Assembly (NCBI GenBank): GCA_001771545.1
Contig: MEUC01000011.1
Coordinates: 18,190 to 82,189, forward strand
DNA length: 64,000 nt
Source: a candidate division WOR-1 bacterium RIFOXYB2_FULL_42_35
Lineage (GTDB): Bacteria > Margulisbacteria > WOR-1 > O2-12-FULL-45-9
Reading direction: 5' to 3'
Shown here: one piece after another, positions 7,254 through 18,734 of the stretch
Numbering within the stretch: position 1 is the first letter of the stretch
How the letters are laid out: every line of letters begins with the position of its first letter
Translations under genes and position numbers: made by a program
The notes under the pieces: model-generated
Databases searched by the model: none
Seen by the model: only the letters and a program-made list of their open reading frames with translations
What the model was told of the DNA's origin: nothing

Positions 7254-8324
7254 CTAAAAGGCTTGGTTATAAAAGAAATAAGCATTAGTCCCTTCAGTGC
7301 CATGACCAAAGTCACCACGCACAATAACATTGCCGCCTAGATTGAGATGAAGGCCCAAGCCGGCATCAGTCGCCCAATTATCAAAGCCTAGGCTGGAAAG
7401 ATTTGGCCCAACTTTACCTGCTTCAAAGAAAAAGACCGTACTTAAACCTTTAAGAAAAGGGACTGGGGTTGGCAGACGATATTCTAAATTAACCAAGCCT
7501 AAGCCTTTGTCCCGCCAGCGATTAACCGTATAGCCACGCATCGTATCCTTGCCGCCCAGGAACGGATATTCATAGATGGGGATTTTATCTCCCCCAGCCT
7601 GCTCCAGCATGAACCGTGTGGCCAAAACCTGGTCTGCCGCAATTGGAGTGTGATAACTTCTGAAATCAAAGCCAGCCTTAACATACTGCGCATTAGTTAA
7701 ACCAAAGTCGATATTAGTTGAACAATAGATCCCCTGATGGGGATCAAGGACCTGGTCTCTTTTGTCCAGGGTCAACTTAAAACTAACTCCCAAATAGTTG
7801 CTGGCTAAATTAGTAATTTGAGGAGTCAAAGCATTCGCCCCTTGAGAGATATTAGTATAATTATTATTGGCGACAAAAAAGTCAGCCGCTAATTGTGTTA
7901 CCGGGCTGATGGCACGTGAGAACTGAAAATCCAACTTGTTATGGACATTATCCATGGTCGTGTATCCAGTTGCTGGAGTTGAGTTGCCTAAACCATAGTA
8001 ACGTTCCTGAACAGTTTTTCCGATTGCTCCGGTTAAATCAAAAGTCAAACCGAGCATTTTGTCGTGACGATCAGCAGAATCTGGCAGAGAAAAAACAAAG
8101 TAAGCGCCATTGCCGCCATTACTGATCAAATAAGCAGATAAAGTTAATGATTCGTCTTGATTGAAGAAGTTTTTACCCTTACCTATCACCCCATAATAAG
8201 CGCCATAGGTCGAGTTATAAATTAGGTAAGGGATCCCATTAACAACCCCTGTTGGCCCAACTTTAAAAGCCAACGCCGGACCAACGAAAACTAGTATCAT
8301 CAATAAAATTAAAAATCTTTTCAC
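7254..8324 (-). CDS. Omp85/BamA-type outer-membrane barrel without POTRA domains
   Basis: 356 aa with a signal peptide (cleavage near GPALA-FKVGP). The C-terminal part has the surface-antigen features: FLGGKDTMRGYTVNRWRD (the conserved xRGx loop), GLVNLEYRLPTP, VFFFEAGKV, and a terminal aromatic (YNQAF). Full-length BamA is near 800 aa with POTRA repeats; here only the barrel is present, as in the small Omp85 and patatin-barrel proteins. Starts at GTG 8324 with GGAG six bases upstream. It follows the 8337-9011 secreted protein by 12 bp, probably one operon. Confidence 0.85.
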   Translation of the reverse strand: MKRFLILLMILVFVGPALAFKVGPTGVVNGIPYLIYNSTYGAYYGVIGKGKNFFNQDESLTLSAYLISNGGNGAYFVFSLPDSADRHDKMLGLTFDLTGAIGKTVQERYYGLGNSTPATGYTTMDNVHNKLDFQFSRAISPVTQLAADFFVANNNYTNISQGANALTPQITNLASNYLGVSFKLTLDKRDQVLDPHQGIYCSTNIDFGLTNAQYVKAGFDFRSYHTPIAADQVLATRFMLEQAGGDKIPIYEYPFLGGKDTMRGYTVNRWRDKGLGLVNLEYRLPTPVPFLKGLSTVFFFEAGKVGPNLSSLGFDNWATDAGLGLHLNLGGNVIVRGDFGHGTEGTNAYFFYNQAF

Positions 8325-8336
8325 CCTTGTCTCCTT

Positions 8337-9011
8337 TTAGTTTTGCAAAAAAACTGCTCGACCATCATGATCACCGGTAGTTAGCTTTGATTCTGCCGGC
8401 AAGTTATTGGCCAGATCAATAAAGCCAGTAAGTTTGAAGTCGGTTTTTTGATCAAGCTTTTGAGCAAAATCATCCCTAGCCTGGACAAAAGAACCAAACT
8501 GGTGAATTTCTCTGATTTTGAACCAGTTGACCAATTCACGACTAAAAGCCGCAATAAAATAATATTTGTGATCAGAAAAATAAGGGCCAAAAACACGTCC
8601 ATGACTGTTATTAACGGCAAAGATTGCATTGGAAAAAGCTTGTCTTTTCCCTGGAGGCAACTGTTCTGCCAACTGACCATTAAAATAACCTTTGTAACCG
8701 GTAGAATGGCCCCATCTGGCTGGGTAGCCAGCCATTGTACAAGCAACAACTAAATTTTGTTTGGCTGCTGCAATTGATTTAGCTTGCTGGTCAACAATAA
8801 TAACATTGATCGGCTCACGCATCTCTTTACCCTGATATTTCTGACCAAGCCAGTTGGCTGATTTTAGATCAGGGGTAATCATCCACTTACCAATAACCGG
8901 CAGACCAGCTGAATGAGAAATATCAGCAGCTACTGGTTGATAAGCTACAGCAGGAGCAATAAGAAGAACAACCAGGAAGAAATAGAAAAAAGACTTTTTA
9001 AATATTTTCAT
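8337..9011 (-). CDS. secreted hypothetical protein
   Basis: Signal peptide (MKIFKKSFFYFFLVVLL, cleavage near APAVA) followed by about 200 residues of mixed alpha/beta type, with EPINVIIVDQQAKSIAAAKQ and RWGHSTGYKGYFNGQL as the clearest segments. These resemble the LssY C-terminal-like fold (conserved INVV..., GHSTGY), but I cannot confirm. Start taken at ATG 9011 rather than the GTG/ATG nine bases upstream because it gives the better signal peptide. A promoter with a small palindrome lies just upstream. Co-transcribed with the Omp85-type gene. Confidence 0.65.
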   Translation of the reverse strand: MKIFKKSFFYFFLVVLLIAPAVAYQPVAADISHSAGLPVIGKWMITPDLKSANWLGQKYQGKEMREPINVIIVDQQAKSIAAAKQNLVVACTMAGYPARWGHSTGYKGYFNGQLAEQLPPGKRQAFSNAIFAVNNSHGRVFGPYFSDHKYYFIAAFSRELVNWFKIREIHQFGSFVQARDDFAQKLDQKTDFKLTGFIDLANNLPAESKLTTGDHDGRAVFLQN

Positions 9012-9014
9012 AAT

Positions 9015-9053
9015 ATGCAAGTTGCATTATAACAAATCGAAGAAGGTTAGCAA
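9015..9053 (-). promoter_or_regulatory. promoter with palindrome at the start site
   Basis: Minus strand: TTGCTA (9053..9048), 16-bp spacer, TATAAT (9031..9026). The 13-bp palindrome ATGCAA-C-TTGCAT covers 9015-9027, overlapping the expected start site, which could be an operator or leader hairpin for the secreted-protein/Omp85 pair. Confidence 0.5.
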
Positions 9054-9067
9054 GTAATGAAATTTTG

Positions 9068-9097
9068 TTGAAATTATTATAAATCTTTGAAGATAAT
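9068..9097 (+). promoter_or_regulatory. promoter of the hydrolase gene
   Basis: TTGAAA (9068-9073), 18-bp spacer, GATAAT (9092-9097), followed by AGAGGA six bases before ATG 9117. Divergent from the preceding promoter. Confidence 0.45.
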
Positions 9098-9116
9098 AAA
9101 CTAGAGAGGAAAACCA

Positions 9117-10478
9117 ATGAGCGTGGATCTCAACAAACAAAGTTTAGCTATAAGACAAAGAATGAAAAGTTGTCCACTTCCTGGCGGCTATGCTTTACCA
9201 GTAATGGATAGATCAGAAAAAGCACAAAGACTCGCCACTAGACTAATGCTCCAAGCCTTATTGGCTGCTCATAGAACTGCACATACATACCCAAAAATTG
9301 CTGAGAATTGGCAAAGATTACTTTTGTTAAGCCAAGAGTTGAGAAAAACCACTACCAATAATCATCAACCAGTAGATAAAGACTTAACTCCAACAGCTCT
9401 CTGGAGGAAAGAATCATTTAGTCTGCGAGGAACAACTGGCCAAGAATACCAGGTGGCACAACTTAATCCAACAACAACTCCCAACAACAAATTAGTAGTC
9501 TTACTAGGCGGTCTGGGGATGTCCACAGAGGCCTATTTTCGTATTGGCGAAAAATGTTCTGCAGTAGGTGAACCAATTTTAGATCGTCTAACTAAACGTG
9601 GTTTTACGGTTATTATTTTAGACTTGCCTGGCATTGGTAAAAACGATCGTTATCAAGCAGCAAACAGAGAGATGGCCGCTATGCTGGCAGAAGTAATGCC
9701 AAGTTTTGTTGAGTTTTTAACTAGCCAGCAAAGACGTTTTTCTGCAGGATTATATTTTCTAACCCACAGCTTAGGTGGTTTAGTTTTAAATCTATATTTA
9801 GATCAACATCAAGAAGAGGTTAAGGCCAACAAAACCTTAGCTAAGCTTTTTAAAAACATTATGACTTTAGGTGGACCAGAAGTTCCTGTAATTGATGTCC
9901 ATCCTATTTATCCTTTAGCCATGGGACTAGTGGCTGGGTTTGGCCCCTTGCTACCAGCAATCCCTTATCAGGCTTTAGGCAAAGCGGCTGGCAGGTATAT
10001 CCCTTACCCGGCTTTAATTGGCGGTAATTTAAGTTTAGTTTCTTATTATCGGGATTTTCCGCCACAGCTTTTACAGGAGATGTTTAATTATGCCACTAAA
10101 AACTTTTCTTTAGGCCTAGCACAAATGCTTTGCCAGGCTTTTTGGTCTGGCAGCTATCCTGGAGAAAATGGCCACGCCCCAATGGTTACAACAGGTCAAA
10201 GACACGTCCGCTTAATTGGGCACAATGATCCGTTAGCCCCTGTTGAAAGTTTATACTTAAGACTAGCTCATCCTGAAATTGCTGAACAAACTGCCTTAGT
10301 AAGAATTCAAGGAGATCAGACAGGTTTGCGACAAGCACAAGATTTCTTAAAAACAGTTCCACTGCTTGGCGTAGCAGTCGATAATCTTCACCACCTCGAC
10401 TGCTCTTGTCCTAACCCAAACTTTGAAAAAACCGTTTGGCCAATGATTGAAGCGTTTTTGGGCTTGCTAAACAATTAA
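9117..10478 (+). CDS. alpha/beta-hydrolase fold protein (lipase/esterase-like)
   Basis: 453 aa, soluble. From about residue 125 the hydrolase core starts: VVLLGGLGMS (oxyanion strand), VIILDLPGIGKND, the nucleophile elbow THSLGG (Ser218), an acid candidate in LIGHNDPLAP and a His candidate in NLHHLD near the end, in the standard order. The N-terminal 100 residues are helical and not recognised. The substrate cannot be read; an acyl ester or lipid is plausible. Clear Shine-Dalgarno and own promoter; monocistronic. No signal peptide. Confidence 0.75.
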   Translation: MSVDLNKQSLAIRQRMKSCPLPGGYALPVMDRSEKAQRLATRLMLQALLAAHRTAHTYPKIAENWQRLLLLSQELRKTTTNNHQPVDKDLTPTALWRKESFSLRGTTGQEYQVAQLNPTTTPNNKLVVLLGGLGMSTEAYFRIGEKCSAVGEPILDRLTKRGFTVIILDLPGIGKNDRYQAANREMAAMLAEVMPSFVEFLTSQQRRFSAGLYFLTHSLGGLVLNLYLDQHQEEVKANKTLAKLFKNIMTLGGPEVPVIDVHPIYPLAMGLVAGFGPLLPAIPYQALGKAAGRYIPYPALIGGNLSLVSYYRDFPPQLLQEMFNYATKNFSLGLAQMLCQAFWSGSYPGENGHAPMVTTGQRHVRLIGHNDPLAPVESLYLRLAHPEIAEQTALVRIQGDQTGLRQAQDFLKTVPLLGVAVDNLHHLDCSCPNPNFEKTVWPMIEAFLGLLNN

Positions 10479-10491
10479 ATCTCCTCTGCTT

Positions 10492-10502
10492 CCCCCCCCC
10501 CC
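10492..10502. repeat. poly-C tract, 11 bp
   Basis: Uninterrupted run of eleven C in the gap between the hydrolase and typA, inside a longer pyrimidine-rich stretch. It lies about 20 bp upstream of the typA -10 box, close to its -35 region. Confidence 0.8.
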
Positions 10503-10522
10503 TCCCTTCCCGCCCCAAAACC

Positions 10523-10557
10523 TGCTATAATAGTCTATAAGCCGCGAGTTTAGCGGC
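10523..10557 (+). promoter_or_regulatory. typA promoter and leader hairpin
   Basis: Extended -10 TGC-TATAAT (10523-10531), then a 5-bp stem GCCGC/GCGGC (10541-10545 with 10553-10557, plus a flanking A-T) near the 5' end of the message, eight bases before ATG 10565. No Shine-Dalgarno is visible. Confidence 0.5.
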
Positions 10558-10564
10558 TATTATT

Positions 10565-12370
10565 ATGGTAAAAATAATCAACATCGCTATCATCGCTCAC
10601 GTTGACCACGGTAAAACCACTTTGACCGACTTTTTGTTGCGTCAAGGAGGCGCTTTTGGAGAACGAGAAGAACTGCAAGATCTAGTTATGGACTCTAATG
10701 ATCTAGAAAAAGAACGTGGTATCACCATTTTCTCCAAAAATTGCTCAATCCACTACAAAGATTATAAAATCAATATAGTGGACACCCCCGGCCATGCCGA
10801 CTTTGGTTCAGAAGTTGAACGCGTCCTTAAAATGGTTGATAGCGTTCTCCTTCTTGTTGACGCCAAAGAAGGACCAATGCCACAAACTAAATTTGTCTTG
10901 TCCAAATCACTCAAACTGGGTTTAAAACCAATTGTCGTCATCAATAAAATTGATAAAACCGGTCATCGTGCCCACAACGTAGTTGATATGGTTTTTGACC
11001 TCTTTATTAAACTTGAAGCCAACGACGAACAGCTAGACTTTCCCATTGTTTACACAATTTCCAGAGAAGGTATTGCCAAGTATAACTTAGAAGACGAAAA
11101 TCCAGATTTAACTCCTCTTTTTGAAACTATTTTAAAACACGTTAAGCCCTACCCTGATAAAAGCAACGAGCCCCTGCAAATGCAGGTAGCTAACTTAGCT
11201 TACAACGACTATATGGGCCGGATTGGTATTGGTCGGGTTTTTTCCGGCCACCTAAAAATCGGTGACAACATCGTTGTCTGTAGAAGAGACGGCTCCATTC
11301 ATCCGGCTAAGATAACTAAGCTTACTAATTTTGAGGGTTTAAAAGAGGTTGAAATTGCAGAAGCTGCTTGTGGTGATATTGTTGCTGTGGCTGGAATTAC
11401 CGATATAACTATCGGAGAAACACTCTGTACTCATGATAACCCTCTGCCAATGCCCTTGCTGGTCATTGACGAACCGACCTTATCAATGGAGTTTTTGGTT
11501 AACAACTCCCCCTTTGCCGGCAAAGAAGGCAAATTTATTACGACGAGACATTTACGTGCTCGCTTGGAGCGAGAACTACAAACTAACGTGGGCCTGCGCA
11601 TGGAACCCTTTGTAAATGGCGAAGGATTTAGGGTCGCAGGTCGAGGAGAGCTTCATCTTTCCATTCTTTTAGAGGAAATGCGCCGCCAGGGCTTTGAAGT
11701 ACAAGTCTCCATGCCCCAGATTATTTTTAAAACTATTAACAACGAAAAAATGGAACCGATTGAACAAGCCGTTATTTCTGTACCAGAACAATTTGCCGGG
11801 ACTGTCATTGAAAAGCTGGGCCAGCGCAAAGGCGAAATGATTGATATGCAGGTTAAGAATGGCATTACTAATTTAACTTATAATATCCCCACTCGAGGCT
11901 TGCTCGGTTTTCGAGCTGAATTCATCATGGATACTAAGGGCGAAGGCATTTTAAACCATGGTTTTTATCGTTACGAAAGATATAAGGGTGATATTGCCAA
12001 ACGCAAGAATGGCACCTTGGTTGCTTGCGAAGGGGGCAAAACCGCCGGTTATGCGCTGAACAACATTCAAGAACGCGGTCGACTTTTTATTGAGCCTGGC
12101 GTTCAGATCTATGAAGGCCAGATAATTGGGGAAAGTTCTCGCGACAAAGATATCCCAGTCAATGCCTGCAAAGAAAAGAAGAAGACCAATATCCGTGCTG
12201 CCGCTGCTGATATAGCCATTAAACTCACCCCACCAATAAAACTGACCATTGAATCTGCGCTGGAATTCATCTCTAACGACGAGTTAGTAGAGCTTACTCC
12301 ACATAGTATCCGTTTAAGGAAAAAATTCTTAAAAGAACATGAACGGAAAAGAGCGGAATCAAACTCCTAA
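10565..12370 (+). CDS. typA: TypA/BipA ribosome-associated translational GTPase
   Basis: 601 aa, normal length. G1 [10 protein letters not shown], switch [11 protein letters not shown]3 [13 protein letters not shown]4 NKID, then EF-G-like domains and the TypA-specific C-terminal region ([37 protein letters not shown]). TypA binds the ribosome and supports 50S assembly and growth under stress and cold. It differs from EF-G by size and lack of domain IV, and from LepA by the C-terminal motifs. Single gene; the ECF sigma gene starts 38 bp downstream from its own -10 box. Confidence 0.97.
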   Translation: MVKIINIAIIAHVDHGKTTLTDFLLRQGGAFGEREELQDLVMDSNDLEKERGITIFSKNCSIHYKDYKINIVDTPGHADFGSEVERVLKMVDSVLLLVDAKEGPMPQTKFVLSKSLKLGLKPIVVINKIDKTGHRAHNVVDMVFDLFIKLEANDEQLDFPIVYTISREGIAKYNLEDENPDLTPLFETILKHVKPYPDKSNEPLQMQVANLAYNDYMGRIGIGRVFSGHLKIGDNIVVCRRDGSIHPAKITKLTNFEGLKEVEIAEAACGDIVAVAGITDITIGETLCTHDNPLPMPLLVIDEPTLSMEFLVNNSPFAGKEGKFITTRHLRARLERELQTNVGLRMEPFVNGEGFRVAGRGELHLSILLEEMRRQGFEVQVSMPQIIFKTINNEKMEPIEQAVISVPEQFAGTVIEKLGQRKGEMIDMQVKNGITNLTYNIPTRGLLGFRAEFIMDTKGEGILNHGFYRYERYKGDIAKRKNGTLVACEGGKTAGYALNNIQERGRLFIEPGVQIYEGQIIGESSRDKDIPVNACKEKKKTNIRAAAADIAIKLTPPIKLTIESALEFISNDELVELTPHSIRLRKKFLKEHERKRAESNS

Positions 12371-12393
12371 ACCCCATTTTGAAACTTTTAGGC

Positions 12394-12407
12394 TATAATA
12401 TTGTCTA
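12394..12407 (+). promoter_or_regulatory. -10 box close to the sigma-factor start codon
   Basis: TATAAT (12394-12399) with eight bases before ATG 12408 and no Shine-Dalgarno. Transcription would start one to two bases before the codon. No well-spaced -35 of the housekeeping type. Confidence 0.45.
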
Positions 12408-12989
12408 ATGGATAGCAATGACCAAGAATTAATCAAACGCTTTCAACAAAACAATGGCTTAGCTGTCTTTGATCAATTGGTCATAAAGTATAAGGACATG
12501 GTTTTTAACCTGTGTTATCGCTTTATGGGCAATTATGATGATGCTAATGATTGTGCTCAGGATACCTTTTTAAAAGCTTTTAAAGGCTTGAAAAAGTTCC
12601 GGGCTGAGGCAAATTTCTCAACCTGGCTCTATCGGATTGCAGTTAATACTTGTAAGAATAAGCTGGCATCACTGACCTATCGCTTTAGCAAGATGTTAAT
12701 AAGAATAGATCAGGCAAAATCAGAAGAAGAAAGAGGGACAATCAGGGAAGTCAGAGATGATTCAATGTCTCCAGTTAGCCTGTTAATGAAGAAAGAGACC
12801 GACAGATTAATTCAAAAAGCCATTGACTCGTTGCCTAAAGATCAAAAGATAGTCGTGGTTTTACGCGATGTTGAAGACCTGGCCTATGAGGAAATTGCCG
12901 CAATAACCGGCCATAATCTAGGCACAGTTAAATCAAAGCTGTTTCGGGCCAGGGAACAATTGAGAAATAAATTAAAAGGACTGATTTAA
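12408..12989 (+). CDS. ECF-type RNA polymerase sigma factor (RpoE-like)
   Basis: 193 aa. Region 2 (residues about 18-85): YKDMVFNLCYRFMGNYDDANDCAQDTF, LKAFKGLKKFRAEANFSTWLYRIAVN in two blocks; region 4 (about 135-190): LPKDQKIVVVLRDVEDLAYEEIA, GTVKSKLFRAREQLR. Region 3 is absent, as in ECF sigmas. The stop is followed directly by the anti-sigma-like gene, and then by a VIT/vWA surface protein, so the three form a sigma/anti-sigma/target cassette. It would direct polymerase to a small set of envelope or stress promoters. Confidence 0.95.
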   Translation: MDSNDQELIKRFQQNNGLAVFDQLVIKYKDMVFNLCYRFMGNYDDANDCAQDTFLKAFKGLKKFRAEANFSTWLYRIAVNTCKNKLASLTYRFSKMLIRIDQAKSEEERGTIREVRDDSMSPVSLLMKKETDRLIQKAIDSLPKDQKIVVVLRDVEDLAYEEIAAITGHNLGTVKSKLFRAREQLRNKLKGLI

Positions 12990-13637
12990 ATGGATGATAA
13001 TAAATTAAAATCTTTAGAGTCACTAGAAAGAGTTAAAGCCCCGGCTAATTTTGTAGAACAAGTACGCTCTCGCTTGGAAAAGAAAAGTCTTTGGCAAAGG
13101 ATCTTTTTACCATTACAGATAAAAATCCCTCTTCAGCTAGCTGGCACGCTGGTTACAGTACTATTAGTAACATTTATTTATAATGCTTATCAACCCGAAC
13201 AATTAATGGTTAGCAAAGAGAGATTAAAATCCGAGAAAACAGCTAAATTATCGGCCCCAAAAGCAACTGCCAGTGGTGCTGGGGCCAAGAGCAAAATTTA
13301 TCAAGAGCCAATCGAACTGGCTTTGGTCATGGCAGCACCTGCTGCCCCAGAAAAATCAATGATGAGAGAAAGCGCAGCTAGTGGAATGTCACTTAATTTG
13401 GAGCTCGCAGACGAAAAAACAGCAGTTTCTCAAGCAGACCCCCTTCAAACGATTATCTTATCAGTTCAAGGCAAAGTTATCTCTAAAATTAATAATCAAT
13501 ATATTATTGAAGTTCCCCAGAATAGATATAAAGTTCTAGTCAATGAATTGGAACAACTAGGGAAGATAACTTCAAAAACCCCTCCTACGATAACAGACCA
13601 AGAGACCCTGCTGATTTATTTAACTGTTAAGAAATAA
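12990..13637 (+). CDS. putative transmembrane anti-sigma factor
   Basis: 215 aa, starting right after the sigma gene stop. Short N-terminal cytoplasmic segment (LERVKAPANFVEQVRSRLEKK), one membrane helix (about residues 46-66, LAGTLVTVLLVTFIYNAY), then an Ala-rich linker and a C-terminal extracytoplasmic domain (IILSVQGKVISKINNQYIIEV, split: IILSVQGKVISK / INNQYIIEV). The layout is that of membrane anti-sigma factors; no HxxxCxxC zinc motif is present. The role is inferred mostly from operon position. Confidence 0.7.
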   Translation: MDDNKLKSLESLERVKAPANFVEQVRSRLEKKSLWQRIFLPLQIKIPLQLAGTLVTVLLVTFIYNAYQPEQLMVSKERLKSEKTAKLSAPKATASGAGAKSKIYQEPIELALVMAAPAAPEKSMMRESAASGMSLNLELADEKTAVSQADPLQTIILSVQGKVISKINNQYIIEVPQNRYKVLVNELEQLGKITSKTPPTITDQETLLIYLTVKK

Positions 13638-13703
13638 TCGGGAACTTTTCCTCTCCTCCCCTGTCTAACCACTAGACCGCAAGAAAAATAGGAGGAGAAG
13701 ATT

Positions 13704-15833
13704 ATGCGAATTAGAAGTTTAGTTATAGGGATTGGTGTCGTGTTAGGCTTAATTTTAGGAGCCAACGTAGTCAAAGCAGATGGTTTTATGATTGTGGAAC
13801 CAAGACCTGTCTATCAACCTTGGTTAAAACAACCTACCCCCTTATCGGTCAAATATCATCATGTTACAGTCACGATTAATGATAATATTGCTACTACCAC
13901 AGTAGATGAAGTCTTTCTCAACGATTTTGATCATGAGATCGAAGGGACCTATATTTTCCCTTTGCCGGCAGAAGCAGCAGTTACCGAATTTGCCATGTAT
14001 GTTAATGGTAAAAAAGTCAGCGGCCAGGTTTTAGATAAAGGCCAAGCCCGTAAGATCTATGAAAACATTGTCCGGCAGATGAAGGATCCAGCTCTTTTAG
14101 AATATGTGGGGAGGAACCTATTTAAGGCCAGCATTTACCCAATTCCGGCCAAAGGGGAGAAAAGAGTCCAATTAACTTATAAACAAGTACTTACCTACGA
14201 CGCTGGCAGCTATAAATACGTTTATCCTCTGGACACAGAGAAATATTCGCCTAAACCAGTTAATGACGTAACAATCTCAACAAAGATTAACTCAAAAATC
14301 CCCATTAAGAGTCTGTACTCGCCTAGCCACAATATTTCCAGCAAAATTGAAAGATACAAAGCCTCTGCTGGTTATGAAGCCCAAAATGTTAAACCCGATA
14401 AGAATTTTGTACTCTACTACACAGTTTCCGACCAAGATATTGGTTTAAGCTTACAAACTTACCAACAGAACAGTGAAGACGGCTATTTTATGATGTTGCT
14501 CTCCCCTGGTCAACTCAAGAGCAAGGCTAGTGCTAAAGATCTTATTTTTGTACTGGACACTTCTGGCAGTATGAGCGGAGAGAAGATCAGACAAGCTAAA
14601 GAAGCCTTGCGCTTTTGTTTAAGCAAATTAAATTCGGATGACCGTTTTAGTGTAATAGGTTTTGAAACCAACATAAATATTTATAAACAATCTCTAGTTT
14701 CTGCTAACGATAACAATATTAATAAGGCCTTGGAGTTCGTTGATCAATTTGAGGCCAGCGGCGGCACCAATATTAACGAAGCCCTGGTTAAAGCCTTAGG
14801 AATGATTAAATGGTCAACCAGGCCACGCATGATCGTCTTTTTAACCGACGGCGAACCAACCGAAGGGGTAACTGAGATGAAAGATATTATTGCCAATGTC
14901 AAAAACGCCAATAAAAACAAGGCTCGTCTCTTTGTTTTTGGTGTTGGTGATGATGTAAATACCCATCTTTTGGATAAGATCGCCGAAGACAATCGTGGGG
15001 CTTGTGAATATGTTGATCCAGGTGAAGATATTGAAAAGAGTGTTTCAACTTTTTATAGCAAGATTAATGAACCTGTTCTGGCTGATATTAAATTAGATTT
15101 TGGCGGCATCAGGATTTATGACCTCCAACCGAGAGTATTCCCGGATATTTTCAAGGGGACTCAGTTAGTCCTCTTGGGTCGCTACAACGGCGATGGCAAC
15201 AGGAAAATAACCTTAACCGGTTATGTTAATGGCCGGAAGAAACAGTTTTTTTACGAAGCCAAATTTACCAGAGAAGACTCAAGCAACAACTTTATTCCTA
15301 GGCTATGGGCAACCAGAAAGATCGGATATCTAACCAGTGAAATCCGTTTAAGGGGAGAAAAGAAAGAGTTGATTGATGAGATCATCAAACTCAGCAAAAA
15401 GCACGGAATTATGACCGAATACACCTCATATTTAGTCATGGAAAATGACCAGGATTACAAACGTTATGGTCTTAATGAAGCTATGGCTCCTAAGCTAAAA
15501 GAAGCCGGCAATAAATTTGCTCAAGCCATGAAAAGCTATACCGGCAGTGGGGCTGTTTCCAGCGCCAGAAACATTCAAGACATGCAACAAAAAGCCTTGC
15601 CAGCTGCTCCAGAGCTAGAGACAGTCAAATACGTTGGCAATAAAACTTTTTATCTTCAAGATCTGACTTGGACTGATTCAGAATACACGCAAGGAATGAA
15701 AACTATCAAGATTAAATATTTAAGCCAAGAATACTTTGCGCTCTTAAAGGCTAGTCCGGAATTGGGCAAGTATTTTGCTGTGGGAGAAAATATAATTGTG
15801 GAACTCAAAGGAACAGTTTACAAAATAATGTAG
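13704..15833 (+). CDS. VIT and von Willebrand A domain protein, secreted
   Basis: 709 aa with a signal peptide (cleavage near NVVKA-DGFMI) and a strong Shine-Dalgarno (GGAGGAG). VIT domain at about 40-180 (EVFLNDFDHEIEGTYIFPLP), vWA domain at about 280-450 with complete MIDAS residues (FVLDTSGSMSGEK, a Thr in GGTNINEA, and FLTDGEPTEG). The C-terminal third has the extended inter-alpha-trypsin-inhibitor-like region. Such proteins bind ligands at the cell surface with a metal ion. It follows the sigma/anti-sigma pair by 66 bp, and is its probable target or sensor. Confidence 0.92.
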   Translation: MRIRSLVIGIGVVLGLILGANVVKADGFMIVEPRPVYQPWLKQPTPLSVKYHHVTVTINDNIATTTVDEVFLNDFDHEIEGTYIFPLPAEAAVTEFAMYVNGKKVSGQVLDKGQARKIYENIVRQMKDPALLEYVGRNLFKASIYPIPAKGEKRVQLTYKQVLTYDAGSYKYVYPLDTEKYSPKPVNDVTISTKINSKIPIKSLYSPSHNISSKIERYKASAGYEAQNVKPDKNFVLYYTVSDQDIGLSLQTYQQNSEDGYFMMLLSPGQLKSKASAKDLIFVLDTSGSMSGEKIRQAKEALRFCLSKLNSDDRFSVIGFETNINIYKQSLVSANDNNINKALEFVDQFEASGGTNINEALVKALGMIKWSTRPRMIVFLTDGEPTEGVTEMKDIIANVKNANKNKARLFVFGVGDDVNTHLLDKIAEDNRGACEYVDPGEDIEKSVSTFYSKINEPVLADIKLDFGGIRIYDLQPRVFPDIFKGTQLVLLGRYNGDGNRKITLTGYVNGRKKQFFYEAKFTREDSSNNFIPRLWATRKIGYLTSEIRLRGEKKELIDEIIKLSKKHGIMTEYTSYLVMENDQDYKRYGLNEAMAPKLKEAGNKFAQAMKSYTGSGAVSSARNIQDMQQKALPAAPELETVKYVGNKTFYLQDLTWTDSEYTQGMKTIKIKYLSQEYFALLKASPELGKYFAVGENIIVELKGTVYKIM

Positions 15834-15851
15834 ACCTCAGAAACTTAGTGA

Positions 15852-15897
15852 CTTTGTGCCTTAGTGGTAAATAAAAAATAGCCGCAAAGGCACGAAG
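15852..15897. repeat. imperfect inverted repeat, 16-bp arms
   Basis: CTTTGTGCCTTAGTGG (15852-15867) pairs with CCGCAAAGGCACGAAG (15882-15897) with two G-T wobbles and one mismatch; further 'caaagg' words follow to 15915. It sits between convergent genes and could act as a terminator, but has no U-run directly after the stem on either strand. Confidence 0.6.
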
Positions 15898-15937
15898 CCT
15901 CAAAGGGACACAAAGGAAAAATCCGAATAGTTAAAAC

Positions 15938-16279
15938 CTACAGCACCGTCATCAAAACCCCACCAAATATGGTGGCTAACAGATCCCAGTTGTCCCACTT
16001 TTGCGCATAATACTGATCGAAAGCTTCGCGTAACAACCCAACTGTAGCAGCACTTAAGACCATTGTATTAGAATCTGCTCCATGTTTATAAGCTCCAGCA
16101 GCTACAAAACCTCCCAAGAGAACATGTGCCGCCTTGTCAGAATACTGATCAAGTCGTCGCTTCAAATTTATACTTTGAACTTCAGAAGTTTGAGCCCAAC
16201 ATGTCCCTCCCATTAACAATAATAACAATATAACAATCCCCTTTATAACAATTAACTTCATAATAATTATTTTTCTCAT
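15938..16279 (-). CDS. YfiM/VanZ-like small membrane-associated protein
   Basis: 113 aa. Signal-type hydrophobic start (cleavage near GGTCWA-QTSEV), then DKAAHVLLGGFVAAGAYKHG, a further hydrophobic helix with LREAFDQY, and WDNWDLLATIFGGVL. This DK..H...G / KE..D / D...D.....G pattern is typical of YfiM and VanZ-like lipoproteins or membrane proteins of unknown function. Starts at ATG 16279 with AGGAGG six bases upstream. It is alone, convergent to the vWA gene and divergent from the large EF-hand gene. Confidence 0.65.
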   Translation of the reverse strand: MRKIIIMKLIVIKGIVILLLLLMGGTCWAQTSEVQSINLKRRLDQYSDKAAHVLLGGFVAAGAYKHGADSNTMVLSAATVGLLREAFDQYYAQKWDNWDLLATIFGGVLMTVL

Positions 16280-16503
16280 CTCCTACCTCCTAGATATTGG
16301 TTATGCAGTTATCCTATCATGATACTTATTCTTAGCAATAGAATTTTCAGACAAAAAATGCCTTTCTATCGAACGGCTAGTCTTACACTATTATATAGCT
16401 TTGTATCCCTTATGGCTCTAAGAAGATATTTAGATTTGTTTTGCCGAAAAGTGAAATCGCCCACCAATAATGCGGACATAGAAGTATAACAAGGAGATAA
16501 AAA

Positions 16504-18669
<2,166 letters not shown>

Positions 18670-18717
18670 TAATTTAAAAGATTCTAAAGGCGTTCACTAG
18701 TTTTAGCCTCTAAATTC

Positions 18718-18734
18718 TGCTAAAATTACAATTG
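18718..18734 (+). promoter_or_regulatory. extended -10 box of pyrK, near-leaderless
   Basis: TGC-TAAAAT (hexamer 18721-18726), eight bases before ATG 18735, and no Shine-Dalgarno in the gap. Confidence 0.45.

Noticed and set aside
10565..12370. EF-G or LepA
   Set aside because: At 601 aa with the TypA C-terminal motifs and without EF-G domain IV it is TypA.
15852..15897. Rho-independent terminator between convergent genes
   Set aside because: The stem is imperfect with a long loop and has no U-run next to it; it looks like one of the word repeats.
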